From: Clusia tigrina
Taxonomy: Eukaryota > Arthropoda > Insecta > Diptera > Clusiidae
Length of the DNA stretch: 64,000 nucleotides
Direction of reading: 5' to 3'
NCBI GenBank assembly: GCA_920105625.2
Contig: OV050032.1
Coordinates: 99,122,542-99,186,541, forward strand
Shown: piece by piece, positions 49,079-62,793 of the stretch
Numbering within the stretch: position 1 is the first letter of the stretch
Layout: the number at the start of each line of letters is the position of its first letter
The notes under the pieces: generated by a model
Seen by the model: only the letters and a program-made list of their open reading frames with translations
The model's database searches: none
Told to the model about the DNA's origin: nothing
Translations under genes and position numbers: made by a program

Positions 49079-52017
49079 TTGCAACATTCAAATGCTTGTA
49101 ACTTTTTACTGGAGCGTCATAAAACCTTGAAATTTTGTAATAATAAAGTACTCGAGCATCTTTTCAATTTAAGCCATCGCTCAAAGCTATGCTACCCTAA
49201 AGTCCCAAATGAAACAGTGATAAAACTTCAAACGCCCCTAACTTCTATACGGTACGTCCTACACCTATCAAAGTTGGCAACATTCAAATGCTTGTATCTT
49301 TTTACTGGAGCGTCATAAAACCTTGAAATTTTGTAACAATAAAGAACTCGAGCATCTTTTCAATTTAAGCTATCGCTCAATGCTATGCTACCCTTGAGTG
49401 CCAAATCAAACACTGATAAAACTTCAAACGCCCCTAACTTCTTTACGGTACGTCCTACACCTATCAAAGTTGGCAACATTCAAATGCTTGTAACTTTTTA
49501 CTGGAGCGTCATAAAACCTTGAAATTTTGTAACAGTAAAGTACTCGAGCCTCTTGTCAATTTAAGCCATCGCTCAAAGCTATGCTACCCTTGAGTCCCAA
49601 ATCAAACACTGATAAAACTTCAAATGGCCCTAACTTCTTTACGGTACGTCCTACACCTATCAAAGTTTGCAACATTCAAATGCTTGTAACTTTTTACTGG
49701 AGCGTCATAAAACCTTGAAATTATGTAACAATAAAGTACTCGAGCATCTTGTCAATTTAAGCTATCGCTCAAAGCTATGCTACCCTTGAGTCTCAAATCA
49801 AACACTGATAAAACTTCAAATGGCCCTAACTTCTTTACGGTACGTACTACATCTATCAAAGTTTGCAACATACAAATGCTTGTAACTTTTAATGGAGCGT
49901 CATAAAACCTTGAAATTTTTTAACAATGAAGTACCCGCGCCTCTTGTCAATTTAAGCTATCGCTCAAAGCTATGCTACCCTTGAGTCCCAAATCAAACAC
50001 TGAGAAAACTTCAAATGGCCCTAACTTCTTTACGGTACGTCCTACACCTATCAAAGTTTGCAACATTCAAATGCTTGTAACTTTTTACTGGAGCGTCATA
50101 AAACCTTGAAATTTTGTAACAATAAAGTGCCCGAGCCTCTTGTCAATTTAAGTTATCGCTCAAAGCTATGCTACCCTTGAGTCCCAAATCAAACACTGAT
50201 AAAACTTCAAACGCCCCTAACTTCTTTACGGTACGTCCTACACCTATCAAAGTTGGCAACATTCAAATGCTTGTAACTTTTTACTGGAGCGTCATAAAAC
50301 CTTGAAATTTTGTAACAATAAAGTACTCGAGCCTCTTGTCAATTTAAGCCATCGCTCAAAGCTATGCTACCCTAGAGTCCCAAATCAAACACTGCTAAAA
50401 CTTCAAACGCCCCTAACTTCTTTACGGTACGTCCTACACCTATCAAAGTTTGCAAGATACAAATGCTTGTAACTTTTTACTGGAGCGTCATAAAACCTTG
50501 AAATTTTGTAACAATGAAGTACCCGAGCCTCTTGTCAATTTAAGCTATCGCTCAAAGCTATGCTACCCTAGAGTCCCAAATCAAACACTGATAAAACTTC
50601 AAATAGCTCTAACTTCTATACGGTACGTCCTACACCTATCACAGTTTGCAACATACAAATGCTTGTAACTTTTTACTGGAGCGTCATAAAACCTTGAAAT
50701 TTTGTAACAATAAAGTACTCGAGCCTCTTGTCAATTTAAGCTATCGCTCAAAGCTATGCTACCCTTGAGTTCCAAATCAAACACTGACAAAACTTCAAAT
50801 GGCCCTAACTTCTTTACGGTACATCCTACACCTATCAAAGTTTGCAACATACAAATGCTTGTAACTTTTTACTGGAGCGTCATAAAACCTTGAAATTTTG
50901 TAACAATAAAGTACTCGAGCCTCTTGTCAATTTAAGCTATCGCTCAAAGCTATGCTACCCTTGAGTCCCAAATCAAACACTGATAAAACTTCAAATGGCC
51001 CTAACTTCTTTACGGTACGTCCTACACCTATCAAAGTTGGCAACATTCAAATGCTTGTCACTTTTTACTGGAGCGTCATAAAACCTTGAAATTTTGTAAC
51101 AATAAAGTACTCGAGCCTCTTGTCAATTTAAGCCATCGCTCAAAGCTATGCTACCCTAGAGACCCAAATCAAACACCGCTAAAACTTCAAACGCCCATAA
51201 CTTCTTTACGGTACGTCCTACACCTATCAAAGTTTGCAAGATACAAATGCTTGTAACTTTTTACTGGAGCGTCATAAAACCTTGAAATTTCTTAACAATG
51301 AAGTACCCGAGCCTCTTGTCAATTTAAGCTATCGCTCAGAGCTATGCTACCCTAGAGTCCCAAATCAAACACTGATAAAACTTCAAATAGCTCTAACTTT
51401 TATACGGTACGTCCTACACCTATCAAAGTTTGCAACATTCAAATGCTTGTAACTTTTTACTGGAGCGTCATAAAACCTTGAAATTTTGTAACAATAAAGT
51501 ACTCGAGCCTCTTGTCAATTTAAGCCATCGCTCACAGCTATGCTACCCTAGAGTCCCAAATCAAACACTGATAAAACTTCAAATGGCCCTAACTTCTATA
51601 CGGTACGTCCTACACCTATCAAAGTTTGCAACATACAAATGCTTGTAACTTTTTAGTAGAGCGTCATAAAACCTTGAAATTTTGTAACAATAAAGTACCC
51701 GAGCCTCTTGTCAATTTAAGCTATCGCTCAAAGCTATGCTACCCTAGAGTCCCAAATCAAACACTGATAAAACTTCAAACGCCCCTAACTTCTATACGGT
51801 ACGTCCTACACATATCAAAGTTTGCAACATTCAAATGCTTGTAACTTTTTACTGGAGCGTCATAAAACCTTGAAATTTTGTAACAATAATGTACTCGAGC
51901 CTCTTGTCATTTTAAGCCATCGCTCAAAGCTATGCTACCCTAGACTCCCAAATCAAACACTGATAAAAGTTCAAACGCCCCAAACTTCTTTACGGTACGT
52001 CCTACACCTATCAAAGT
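49079..52017 (+). repeat. 15-monomer HOR with R' (2939 bp)
   Basis: Order: B C D E F G2 H I J K L M N O R', a complete reading of the monomer order without the extra B-Q. Private changes include gtgataaaac in B (49217), ctcaatgct in C, aacagtaaag in D, cccgcgcc in F (49936), aagtgcccg in G2 (50127), gttccaaat in J, gagacccaaat in L, ctcagagct in M and ctcacagct in N. Each sits in one monomer, so they arose after this unit formed. Confidence 0.88.
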
Positions 52018-53585
52018 TTGCAACATTCAATTGCTTGTAACTTTTTACTGGAGCGTCATAAAACCTTGAAATTTTGTAATAATAAAGCACTCGAGCATCT
52101 TTTCAATTTAAGCCATCGCTCAAAGCTATGCTACCCTAAAGTCCCAAATGAAACACTGATAAAACTTCAAACGCCCCTAACTTCTATACGGTACGTCCTA
52201 CATCTATCAAAGTTGGCAACATTCAAATGCTTGTATCTTTTTACTGGAGCGTCATAAAACCTTGAAATTTTGTAACAATAAAGAACTCGAGCATCTTTTC
52301 AATTTAAGCTATCGCTCAAAGCCATGCTACCCTTGAGTGCCAAATCAAACACTGATAAAACTTCAAACGCCCCTAACTTCTTTACGGTACGTCCTACACC
52401 TATCAAAGTGGGCAACATTCAAATGCTTGTAACTTTTTACTGGAGCGTCATAAAACCTTGAAATTTTGTAACAATAAAGTACTCGAGCCTCTTGTCAATT
52501 TAAGCCATCGCTCAAAGCTATGCTACCCTTGAGTCCCAAATCAAACACTGATAAAACTTCAAATGGCCCTAACTTCTTTACGGTACGTCCTACACCTATC
52601 AAAGTTTGCAACATTCAAATGCTTGTAACTTTTTACTGGAGCGTCATAAAACCTTGAAATTTTGTAACAATAAAGTACCCGAGCCTCTTGTCAATTTAAG
52701 CTATCGCTCAAAGCTATGCTACCCTTGAGTCCCAAATCAAACACTGATAAAACTTCAAACGCCCCTAACTTCTTTACGGTACGTCCTACACCTATCAAAG
52801 TTGGCAACATTCAAATGCTTGTAACTTTTTACTGGAGCGTCATAAAACCTTGAAATTTTGTAACAATAAAGTACTCGAGCCTCTTGTCAATTTAAGCCAT
52901 CGCTCAAAGCTATGCTACCCTAGAGTCCCAAATCAAACACTGCTAAAACTTCAAACGCCCCTAACTTCTTTACGGTACGTCCTACACCTATCAAAGTTTG
53001 CAAGATACAAATGCTTGTAACTTTTTACTGGAGCGTCATAAAACCTTGAAATTTTGTAACAATGAAGTACCCGAGCCTCTTGTCATTTTAAGCTATCGCT
53101 CAAAGCTATGCTACCCTAGAGTCCCAAATCAAACACTGATAAAACTTCAAATAGCTCTAACTTCCATACGGTACGTCCTACACCTATCACAGTTTGCAAC
53201 ATACAAATGCTTGTAACTTTTTACTGGAGCGTCATAAAACCTTGAAATTTTGTAACAATAAAGTACTCGAGCCTCTTGTCAATTTAAGCTATCGCTCAAA
53301 GCTATGCTACCCTAGAGTCCCAAATCAAACACTGATAAAACTTCAAACGCCCCTAACTTCTATACGGTACGTCCTACACATATCAAAGTTTGCAACATTC
53401 AAATGCTTGTAACTTTTTACTGGAGCGTCGTAAAACCTTGAAATTTTGTAACAATAATGTACTCGAGCCTCTTGTCATTTTAAGCCATCGCTCAAAGCTA
53501 TGCTACCCTAGAGTCCCAAATCAAACACTGATAAAAGTTCAAACGCCCCTAACTTCTTTACGGTACGTCCTACACCTATCAAAGT
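52018..53585 (+). repeat. 8-monomer unit B C D G H I J/O R' (1568 bp)
   Basis: E and F are absent, which is why the length is an exact multiple of 196. The monomer at 52606 has cccgag with gctatc, between F and G2 in character. The monomer at 53194 begins as J (ctcgagcctc, gctatc) and ends as O (ctagag, aaacgcc, cttctatacgg, acatatc), skipping K to N. R' at 53390 has the private gtcgtaaaacc, shared with the next unit. Confidence 0.83.
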
Positions 53586-54956
53586 TTGCAACATTCAAAT
53601 GCTTGTAACTTTTTACTGGAGCGTCATAAAACCTTGAAATTTTGTAATAATAAAGTACTCGAGCATCTTTTCAATTTAAGCCATCGCTCAAAGCTATGCT
53701 ACCCTAAAGTCCCAAATGAAACACTGATAAAACTTCAAACGCCCCTAACTTCTATACGGTACGTCCTACACCTATCAAAGTTGGCAACATTCAAATGCTT
53801 GTATCTTTTTACTGGAGCGTCATAAAACCTTGAAATTTTGTAACAATAAAGAACTCGAGCATCTTTTCAATTTAAGCTATCGCTCAAAGCTATGCTACCC
53901 TTGAGTGCCAAATCAAACACTGATAAAACTTCAAACGCCCCTAACTTCTTTACGGTACGTCCTACACCTATCAAAGTTGGCAACATTCAAATGCTTGTAA
54001 CTTTTTACTGGAGCGTCATAAAACCTTGAAATTTTGTAACAATAAAGTACTCGAGCCTCTTGTCAATTTAAGCCATCGCTCAAAGCTATGCTACCCTTGA
54101 GTCCCAAGTCAAACACTGATATAACTTCAAATGGCCCTAACTTCTTTACGGTACGTCCTACACCTATCAAAGTTAGCAACATTCAAATGCTTGTAAATTT
54201 TTACTGGAGCGTCATAAAACCTTGAAATTATGTAACAATAAAGTACTCGAGCATCTTGTCCATTTAAGCTATCGCTCAAAGCTATGCTACCCTTGAGTCT
54301 CAAATCAAACACTGATAAAACTTCAAATGGCCCTAACTTCTTTACGGTACGTCCTACATCTATCAAAGTTTGCAACATACAAATGCTTGTAACTTTTAAT
54401 GGAGCGTCATAAAACCTTGAAATTTTTTAACAATGAAGTACCCGAGCCTCTTGTCAATTTAAGCTATCGCTCAAAGCTATGCTACCCTTGAGTCCCAAAT
54501 CAAACACTGAGAAAACTTCAAATGGCCCTAACTTCTTTACGGTACGTCCTACACCTATCAAAGTTTGCAACATTCAAATGCTTGTAACTTTTTACTGGAG
54601 CGTCATAAAACCTTGAAATTTTGTAACAATAAAGTACTCGAGCCTCTTGTCAATTTAAGCTATCGCTCAAAGCTATGCTACCCTAGAGTCCCAAATCAAA
54701 CACTGATAAAACTTCAAACGCCCCTAACTTCTATACGGTACGTCCTACACATATCAAAGTTTGCAACATTCAAATGCTTGTAACTTTTTACTGGAGCGTC
54801 GTAAAACCTTGAAATTTTGTAACAATAATGTACTCGAGCCTCTTGTCATTTTAAGCCATCGCTCAAAGCTATGCTACCCTAGAGTCCCAAATCAAACACT
54901 GATAAAAGTTCAAACGCCCCTAACTTCTTTACGGTACTTCCTACACCTATCAAAGT
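53586..54956 (+). repeat. 7-monomer unit B C D E F J/O R' (1371 bp)
   Basis: It contains the 195-bp F, so the length is 7 x 196 - 1. The J/O fusion and the R' with gtcgtaaaacc match the preceding unit at 1371 bp. D has ccaagtcaaac and gatataac and E has gtccattt with gtaaatt; both sets reappear in the unit at 57504. On the minus strand 54127-54378 is stop-free by chance, because gatataac and other changes remove stops. Confidence 0.83.
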
Positions 54957-57503
54957 TTGCAACATTCAAATGCTTGTAACTTTTTACTGGAGCGTCATAA
55001 AACCTTGAAATTTTGTAATAATAAAGTACTCGAGCATCTTTTCAATTTAAGCCATCACTCAAAGCTATGCTACCCTAAAGTCCCAAATGAAACACTGATA
55101 AAACTTCAAACGCCCCTAACTTCTATACGGTACGTCCTACACCTATCAAAGTTGGCAACATTCAAATGCTTGTATCTTTTTACTGGAGCGTCATAAAACC
55201 TTGAAATTTTGTAACAATAAAAAACTCGAGCATATTTTCAATTTAAGCTATCGCTCAAAGCTATGCTACCCTTTTGTGCCAAATCAAACACTGATAAAAC
55301 TTCAAACGCCCCTAACTTCTTTACGGTACGTCCTACACCTATCAAAGTTTGCAACATTCAAATGCTTGTAACTTTTTACTGGAGCGTCATAAAACCTTGA
55401 AATTATGTAACAATAAAGTACTCGAGCATCTTGTCAATTTAAGCTATCGCTCAAAGCTATGCTACCCTTGAGTCTCAAATCAAACACTGATAAAACTTCA
55501 AATGGCCCTAACTTCTTTACGGTACGTCCTACATCTATCAAAGTTTGCAACATGCAAATGCTTGTAACTTTTAATGGAGCGTCATAAAACCTTGAAATTT
55601 TTTAACAATGAAGTACCCGAGCCTCTTGTCAATTTAAGCTATCGCTCAAAGCTATGCTACCCTTGAGTCCCAAATCAAACACAGAGAAAACTTCAAATGG
55701 CCCTAACTTCTTTACGGTACGTCCTACACCTATCAAAGTTTGCAACATTCAAATGCTTGTAACTTTTCACTGGAGCGTCATAAAACCTTGAAATTTTGTA
55801 ACAATAAAGTACCCGAGCCTGTTGTCAATTTAAGTTATCGCTCAAAGCTATGCTACCCTTGAGTCCCAAATCAAACACTGATAAAACTTCAAACGCCCCT
55901 AACTTCTTTACGGTACGTCCTACACCTATCAAAGTTTGCAAGATACAAATGCTTGTAACTTTTTACTGGAGCGTCATAAAACCTTGAAATTTTGTAACAA
56001 TGAAGTACCCGAGCCTCTTGTCAATTTAAGCTATCGCTCAAAGCTATGCTACCCTAGAGTCCCAAATCAAACACTGATAAAACTTCAAATAGCTCTAACT
56101 TCTATACGGTACGTCCTACACCTATCACAGTTTGCAACATACAAATGCTTGTAACTTTTTACTGGAGCGTCATAAAACCTTGAAATTTTATAACAATAAA
56201 GTACTCGAGCCTCTTGTCAATTTAAGCTATCGCTCAAAGCTATGCTACCCTTGAGTCCCAAATCAAACACTGATAAAACTTCAAATGGCCCTAACTTCTT
56301 TACGGTACATCCTACACCTATCAAAGTTTGCAACATACAAATGCTTGTAACTTTTTACTGGAGCGTCATAAAACCTTGAAATTTTGTAACAATAAAGTAC
56401 TCGAGCCTCTTGTCAATTTAAGCTATCGCTCAAAGCTATGCTACCCTTGAGTCCCAAATCAAACACTGATAAAACTTCAAATGGCCCTAACTTCTTTACG
56501 GTACGTCCTACACCTATCAAAGTTGGCAACATTCAAATGCTTGTCACTTTTTACTGGAGCGTCATAAAACCTTGAAATTTTGTAACAATAAAGTACTCGA
56601 GCCTCTTGTCAATTTAAGCCATCGCTCAAAGCTATGCTACCCTAGAGTCCCAAATCAAACACTGCTAAAACTTCAAAAGCCCATAACTTCTTTACGGTAC
56701 GTCCTACACCTATCAAAGTTTGCAAGATACAAATGCTTGTAACTTTTTACTGGAGCGTCATAAAACCTTGAAACTTCTTAACAATGAAGTACCCGAGCCT
56801 CTTGTCAATTTAAGCTATCGCTCAAAGCTATGCTACCCTAGAGTCCCAAATCAAACACTGATAAAACTTCAAATAGCTCTAACTTCTATACGGTACGTCC
56901 TACACCTATCAAAGTTTGCAACATTCAAATGCTTGTAACTTTTTACTGGAGCGTCATAAAACCTTGAAATTTTGTAACAATAAAGTACTCGAGCCTCTTG
57001 TCAATTTAAGCCATCGCTCATAGCTATGCTACCCTAGAGTCCCAAATCAAACACTGATAAAACTTCAAATGGCCCTAACTTCTATACGGTACGTCCTACA
57101 CCTATCAAAGTTTGCAACATACAAATGCTTGTAACTTTTTAGTAGAGCGTCATAAAACCTTGAAATTTTGTAACAATAAAGTACCCGAGCCTCTTGTCAA
57201 TTTAAGCTATCGCTCACAGCTATGCTACCCTAGAGTCCCAAATCAAACACTGATAAAACTTCAAACGCCCCTAACTTCTATACGGTACGTCCTACACATA
57301 TCAAAGTTTGCAACATTCAAATGCTTGTAACTTTTTACTGGAGCGTCATAAAACCTTGACATTTTGTAACAATAATGTACTCGAGCCTCTTGTCATTTTA
57401 AGCCATCGCTCAAAGCTATGCTACCCTAGAGTCCCAAATCAAACACTGATAAAAGTTCAAACGCCCCTAACTTCTTTACGGTACGTCCTACACCTATCAA
57501 AGT
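54957..57503 (+). repeat. 13-monomer unit B C E F G2 I J K L M N O R' (2547 bp)
   Basis: The 15-mer order with D and H missing. The C at 55153 is unusually mutated (aaaaactcgagc, atattttc, cttttgtgcc). F follows a private catgcaaatgc. G2 has ttcactgg and cctgttgtc; the latter is shared with the G2 at 58483. M has gaaacttctt. Confidence 0.83.
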
Positions 57504-59266
57504 TTGCAACATTCAAATGCTTGTAACTTTTTACTGGAGCGTCATAAAACCTTGAAATTTTGTAATAATAAAGTACTCGAGCATCTTTTCAATTTAAGCC
57601 ATCGCTCAAAGCTATGCTACCCTAAAGTCCCAAATGAAACACTGATAAAACTTCAAACGCCCCTAACTTCTATACGGTACGTCCTACACCTATCAAAGTT
57701 GGCAACATTCAAATGCTTGTATCTTTTTACTGGAGCGTCATAAAACCTTGAAATTTTGTAACAATAAAGAACTCGAGCATCTTTTCAATTTAAGCTATCG
57801 CTCAAAGCTATGCTACCCTTGAGTGCCAAATCAAACACTGATAAAACTTCAAACGCCCCTAACTTCTTTACGGTACGTCCTACACCTATCAAAGTTGGCA
57901 ACATTCAAATGCTTGTAACTTTTTACTGGAGCGTCATAAAACCTTGAAATTTTGTAACAATAAAGTACTCGAGCCTCTTGTCAATTTAAGCCATCGCTCA
58001 AAGCTATGCTACCCTTGAGTCCCAAGTCAAACACTGATATAACTTCAAATGGCCCTAACTTCTTTACGGTACGTCCTACACCTATCAAAGTTTGCAACAT
58101 TCAAATGCTTGTAAATTTTTACTGGAGCGTCATAAAACCTTGAAATTATGTAACAATAAAGTACTCGAGCATCTTGTCCATTTAAGCTATCGCTCAAAGC
58201 TATGCTACCCTTGCGTTTCAAATCAAACACTGATAAAACTTCAAATGGCCCTAACTTCTTTACGGTACGTCCTACATCTATCAAAGTTTGCAACATACAA
58301 ATGCTTGTAACTTTTAATGGAGCGTCATAAAACCTTGAAATTTTTTAACAATGAAGTACCCGAGCCTCTTGTCAATTTAAGCTATCGCTCAAGGCTATGC
58401 TACCCTTGAGTCCCAAATCAAACACTGAGAAAACTTCAAATGGCCCTAACTTCTTTACGGTACGTCCTACACCTATCAAAGTTTGCAACATTCAAATGCT
58501 TGTAACTTTTTACTGGAGCGTCATAAAACCTTGAAATTTTGTAACAATAAAGTACCCGAGCCTGTTGTCAATTTAAGATATCGCTCAAAGCTATGCTACC
58601 CTTGAGTCCCAAATCAAACACTGATAAAACTTCAAACGCCCCTAACTTCTTTACGGTATGTCCTACACCTATCAAAGTTGGCAACATTCAAATGCTTGTA
58701 ACTTTTTACAGGAGCGTCATAAAACCTTGAAATTTTGTAACAATGAAGTACCCGAGCTTCTTGTCAATTTAAGCTATCGCTCAAAGCTATGCTACCCTAG
58801 AGTCCCAAATCAAACACTGATAAAACTTCAAACGCCCCTAACTACTATACGGTACGTCCTACACATATCAAAGTTTGCAACATTCAAATGCTTGTAACTT
58901 TTTACTGGAGCGTCATAAAACCTTGAAATTTTGTAACAATAAAGTACTCGAGCCTCTTGTCAATTTAAGCCATCGCTCAAAGCTATGCTACCCTTGAGTC
59001 CCAAGTCAAACACTGATAAAACTTCAAATGGCCCTAACTTCTTTACGGTACGTCCTACACCTATCAAAGTTTGAAACATTCAAATGCTTGTAACTTTTTA
59101 CTGGAGCGTCATAAAACCTTGAAATTTTGTAACAATAAAGTACTCGAGCCTCTTGTCAATTTAAGCTATCGCTCAAAGCTATGCTACCCTAGAGTCCCAA
59201 ATCAAACACTGATAAAACTTCAAACGCCCCTAACTTCTATACGGTACGTCCTACACATATCAAAGT
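57504..59266 (+). repeat. 9-monomer unit B C D E F G2 and three mixed monomers (1763 bp)
   Basis: D and E carry ccaagtcaaac, gatataac and gtccattt as in 53978-54369. G2 has cctgttgtc and gatatcgc. The monomer at 58679 (ttacaggagcg, caatgaag, ctactatacgg) mixes I and O markers. The one at 58875 is D-like with ccaagtcaaac. The one at 59071 starts ttgaaacattc and is a J/O mixture. Confidence 0.8.
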
Positions 59267-62200
59267 TTGCAACATTCAAATGCTTGTAACTTTTTACTGG
59301 AGCGTCATAAAACCTTGAAATTTTGTAATAATAAAGTACTCGAGCATCTTTTCAATTTAAGCCATCGCTCAAAGCTATGCTACCCTAAAGTCCCAAATGA
59401 AACACTGATAAAACTTCAAACGCCCCTAACTTCTATACGGTACGTCCTACACCTATCAAAGTTGGCAACATTCAAATGCTTGTATCTTTTTACTGGAGCG
59501 TCATAAAACCTTGAAATTTTGTAACAATAAAGAACTCGAGCATCTTTTCAATTTAAGCTATCGCTCAAAGCTATGCTACCCTTGAGTGCCAAATCAAACA
59601 CTGATAAAACTTCAAACGCCCCTAACTTCTTTACGGTACGTCCTACACCTATCAAAGTTGGCAACATTCAAATGCTTGTAACTTTTTACTGGAGCGTCAT
59701 AAAACCTTGAAATTTTGTAACAATAAAGTACTCGAGCCTCTTGTCAATTTAAGCCATCGCTCAAAGCTATGCTACCCTTGAGTCCCAAATCAAACACTGA
59801 TAAAACTTCAAATGGCCCTAACTTCTTTACGGTACGTCCTACACCTATCAAAGTTTGCAACATTCAAATGCTTGTAACTTTTTACTGGAGCGTCATAAAA
59901 CCTTGAAATTATGTAACAATAAAGTACTCGAGCATCTTGTCAATTTAAGCTATCGCTCAAAGCTATGCTACCCTTGAGTCTCAAACCAAACACTGATAAA
60001 ACTTCAAATGGCCCTAACTTCTTTACGGTACGTCCTACATCTATCAAAGTTTGCAACATACAAATGCTTGTAACTTTTAATGGAGCGTTATAAAACCTTG
60101 AAATTTTTTAACAATGAAGTACCCGAGCCTCTTGTCAATTTAAGCTATCGCTCAAAGCTATGCTACCCTTGAGTCCCAAATCAAACACTGAGAAAACTTC
60201 AAATGGCCCTAACTTCTTTACGGTACGTCCTACACCTATCAAAGTTTGCAACATTCAAATGCTTGTAACTTTTTGCTGGAGCGTCATAAAACCTTGAAAT
60301 TTTGTAACAATAAAGTACCCGAGCCTCTTGTCAATTTAAGTTATCGCTCAAAGCTATGCTACCCTTGAGTCCCAAATCAAACACTGATAAAACTTCAAAC
60401 GCCCCTAACTTATTTACGGTACGTCCTACACCTATCAAAGTTGGCAACCTTCAAATGCTTGTAACTTTTTACTGGAGCGTCATAAAACCTTGAAATTTTG
60501 TAACAATAAAGTACTCGAGCCTCTTGTCAATTTAAGCCATCGCTCAAAGCTATGCTACCCTAGAGTCCCAAATCAAACACTGCTAAAACTTCAAACACCC
60601 CTAACTTCTTTACGGTACGTCCTACACCTATCAAAGTTTGCAAGATACAAATGCTTGTAACTTTTTACTGGAGCGTCATAAAACCTTGAAATTTTGTAAC
60701 AATGAAGTACCCGAGCCTCTTGTCAATTTAAGCTATCGCTCAAAGCTATGCTACCCTAGAGTCCCAAATCAAACACTGATAAAACTTCAAATAGCTCTAA
60801 CTTCTATACGGTACGTCCTACACCTATCACAGTTTGCAACATACAAATGCTTGTAACTTTTTACTGGAGCGTCATAAAACCTTGAAATTTTGTAACAATA
60901 AAGTACTCGAGCCTCTTGTCAATTTAAGCCATCGCTCAAAGCTATGCTACCCTTGAGTCCCAAATCAAACACTGATAAAACTTCAAATGGCCCTAACTTC
61001 TTTACGGTACATCCTACACCTATCAAAGTTTGCAACATACAAATGCTTGTAACTTTTTACTGGAGCGTCATAAAACCTTGAAATTTTGTAACAATAAAGC
61101 ACTCGAGCCTCTTGTCAATTTAAGCTATCGCTCAAAGCTATGCTACCCTTGAGTCCCAAATCAAACACTGATAAAACTTCAAATGGCCCTAACTTCTTTA
61201 CGGTACGTCCTACACCTATCAAAGTTGGCAACATTCAAATGCTTGTCACTTTTTACTGGAGCGTCATAAAACCTTGAAATTTTGTAACAATAAAGTACTC
61301 GAGCCTCTTGTCAATTTAAGCCATCGCTCAAAGCTATGCTACCCTAGAGTCCCAAATCAAACACTGCTAAAACTTCAAACACCCCTAACTTCTTTACGGT
61401 ACGTCCTACACCTATCAAAGTTTGCAAGATACAAATGCTTGTAACTTTTTACTGGAGCGTCATAAAATCTTGAAATTTCTTAACAATGAAGTACCCGAGC
61501 CTCTTGTCAATTTAAGCTATCGCTCAAAGCTATGCTACCCTAGAGTCCCAAATCAAACACTGATAAAACTTCAAATAGCTCTAACTTCTATACGGTACGT
61601 CCTACACCTATCAAAGTTTGCAACATTCAAATGCTTGTAACTTTTTACTGGAGCGTCATAAAACCTTGAAATTTTGTAACAATAAAGTACTCGAGCCTCT
61701 TGTCAATTTAAGCCATCGCTCAAAGCTATGCTACCCTAGAGTCCCAAATCAAACACTGATAAAACTTCAAATGGCCCTAAATTCTATACGGTACGTCCTA
61801 CACCTATCAAAGTTTGCAACATACAAATGCTTGTAACTTTTTAGTAGAGCGTCATAAAACCTTGAAATTTTGTAACAATAAAGTACCCGAGCCTCTTGTC
61901 AATTTAAGCTATCGCTCAAAGCTATGCTACCCTAGAGTCCCAAATCAAACACTGATAAAACTTCAAACGCCCCTAACTTCTATACGGTACGTCCTACACA
62001 TATCAAAGTTTGCAACATTCAAATGCTTGTAACTTTTTACTGGAGCGTCATAAAACCTTGAAATTTTGTAATAATAAAGTACTCGAGCATCTTTTCAATT
62101 TAAGCCATCGCTCAAAGCTATGCTACCCTAAAGTCCCAAATGAAACACTGATAAAACTTCAAACGCCCCTAACTTCTATACGGTACGTCCTACACATATC

Positions 62201-62793
62201 AAAGTTTGCAACATTCAAATGCTTGTAACTTTTTACTGGAGCGTCATAAAACCTTGAAATTTTGTAACAATAAAGTACTCGAGCCTCTTGTCAATTTAAG
62301 CCATCGCTCAAAGCTATGCTACCCTAGAGTCCCAAATCAAACACTGATAAAACTTCAAATGGCCCTAACTTCTATACGGTACGTCCTACACCTATCAAAG
62401 TTTGCAACATACAAATGCTTGTAACTTTTTAGTAGAGCGTCATAAAACCTTGAAATTTTGTAACAATAAAGTACCCGAGCCTCTTGTCATTTTAAGCCAT
62501 CGCTCAAAGCTATGCTACCCTAGAGTCCCAAATCAAACACTGATAAAAGTTCAAACGCCCCTAACTTCTTTACGGTACGTCCTACACCTATCAAAGTTGG
62601 CAACCTTCAAATGCTTGTAACTTTTTACTGGAGCGTCATAAAACCTTGAAATTTTGTAACAATAAAGTACCCGAGCCTCTTGTCAATTTAAGTTATCGCT
62701 CAAAGCTATGCTACCCTTGAGTCCCAAATCAAACACTGATAAAACTTCAAACGCCCCTAACTTCTTTACGGTACGTCCTACACCTATCAAAAT
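59267..62793 (+). repeat. 18-monomer HOR, second occurrence (3527 bp)
   Basis: Order: B C D E F G2 H I J K L M N O B Q R G2', identical in type and spacing to 13228-16754 at an offset of 46,039 bp. M has aaatcttgaaatttc, N has cctaaattc, and O and R have tttttagtag, as in the first copy. Private changes: agcgttataa in F (60089) and aaacacccc in H and L (near 60596 and 61380). Confidence 0.88.

Noticed and set aside
54127..54378. Minus-strand 83-codon frame, also at 58045-58296
   Set aside because: Both lie in D/E monomers with gatataac and related substitutions that remove stops on the minus strand. The two are copies of the same segment, so the recurrence is not independent evidence of coding.
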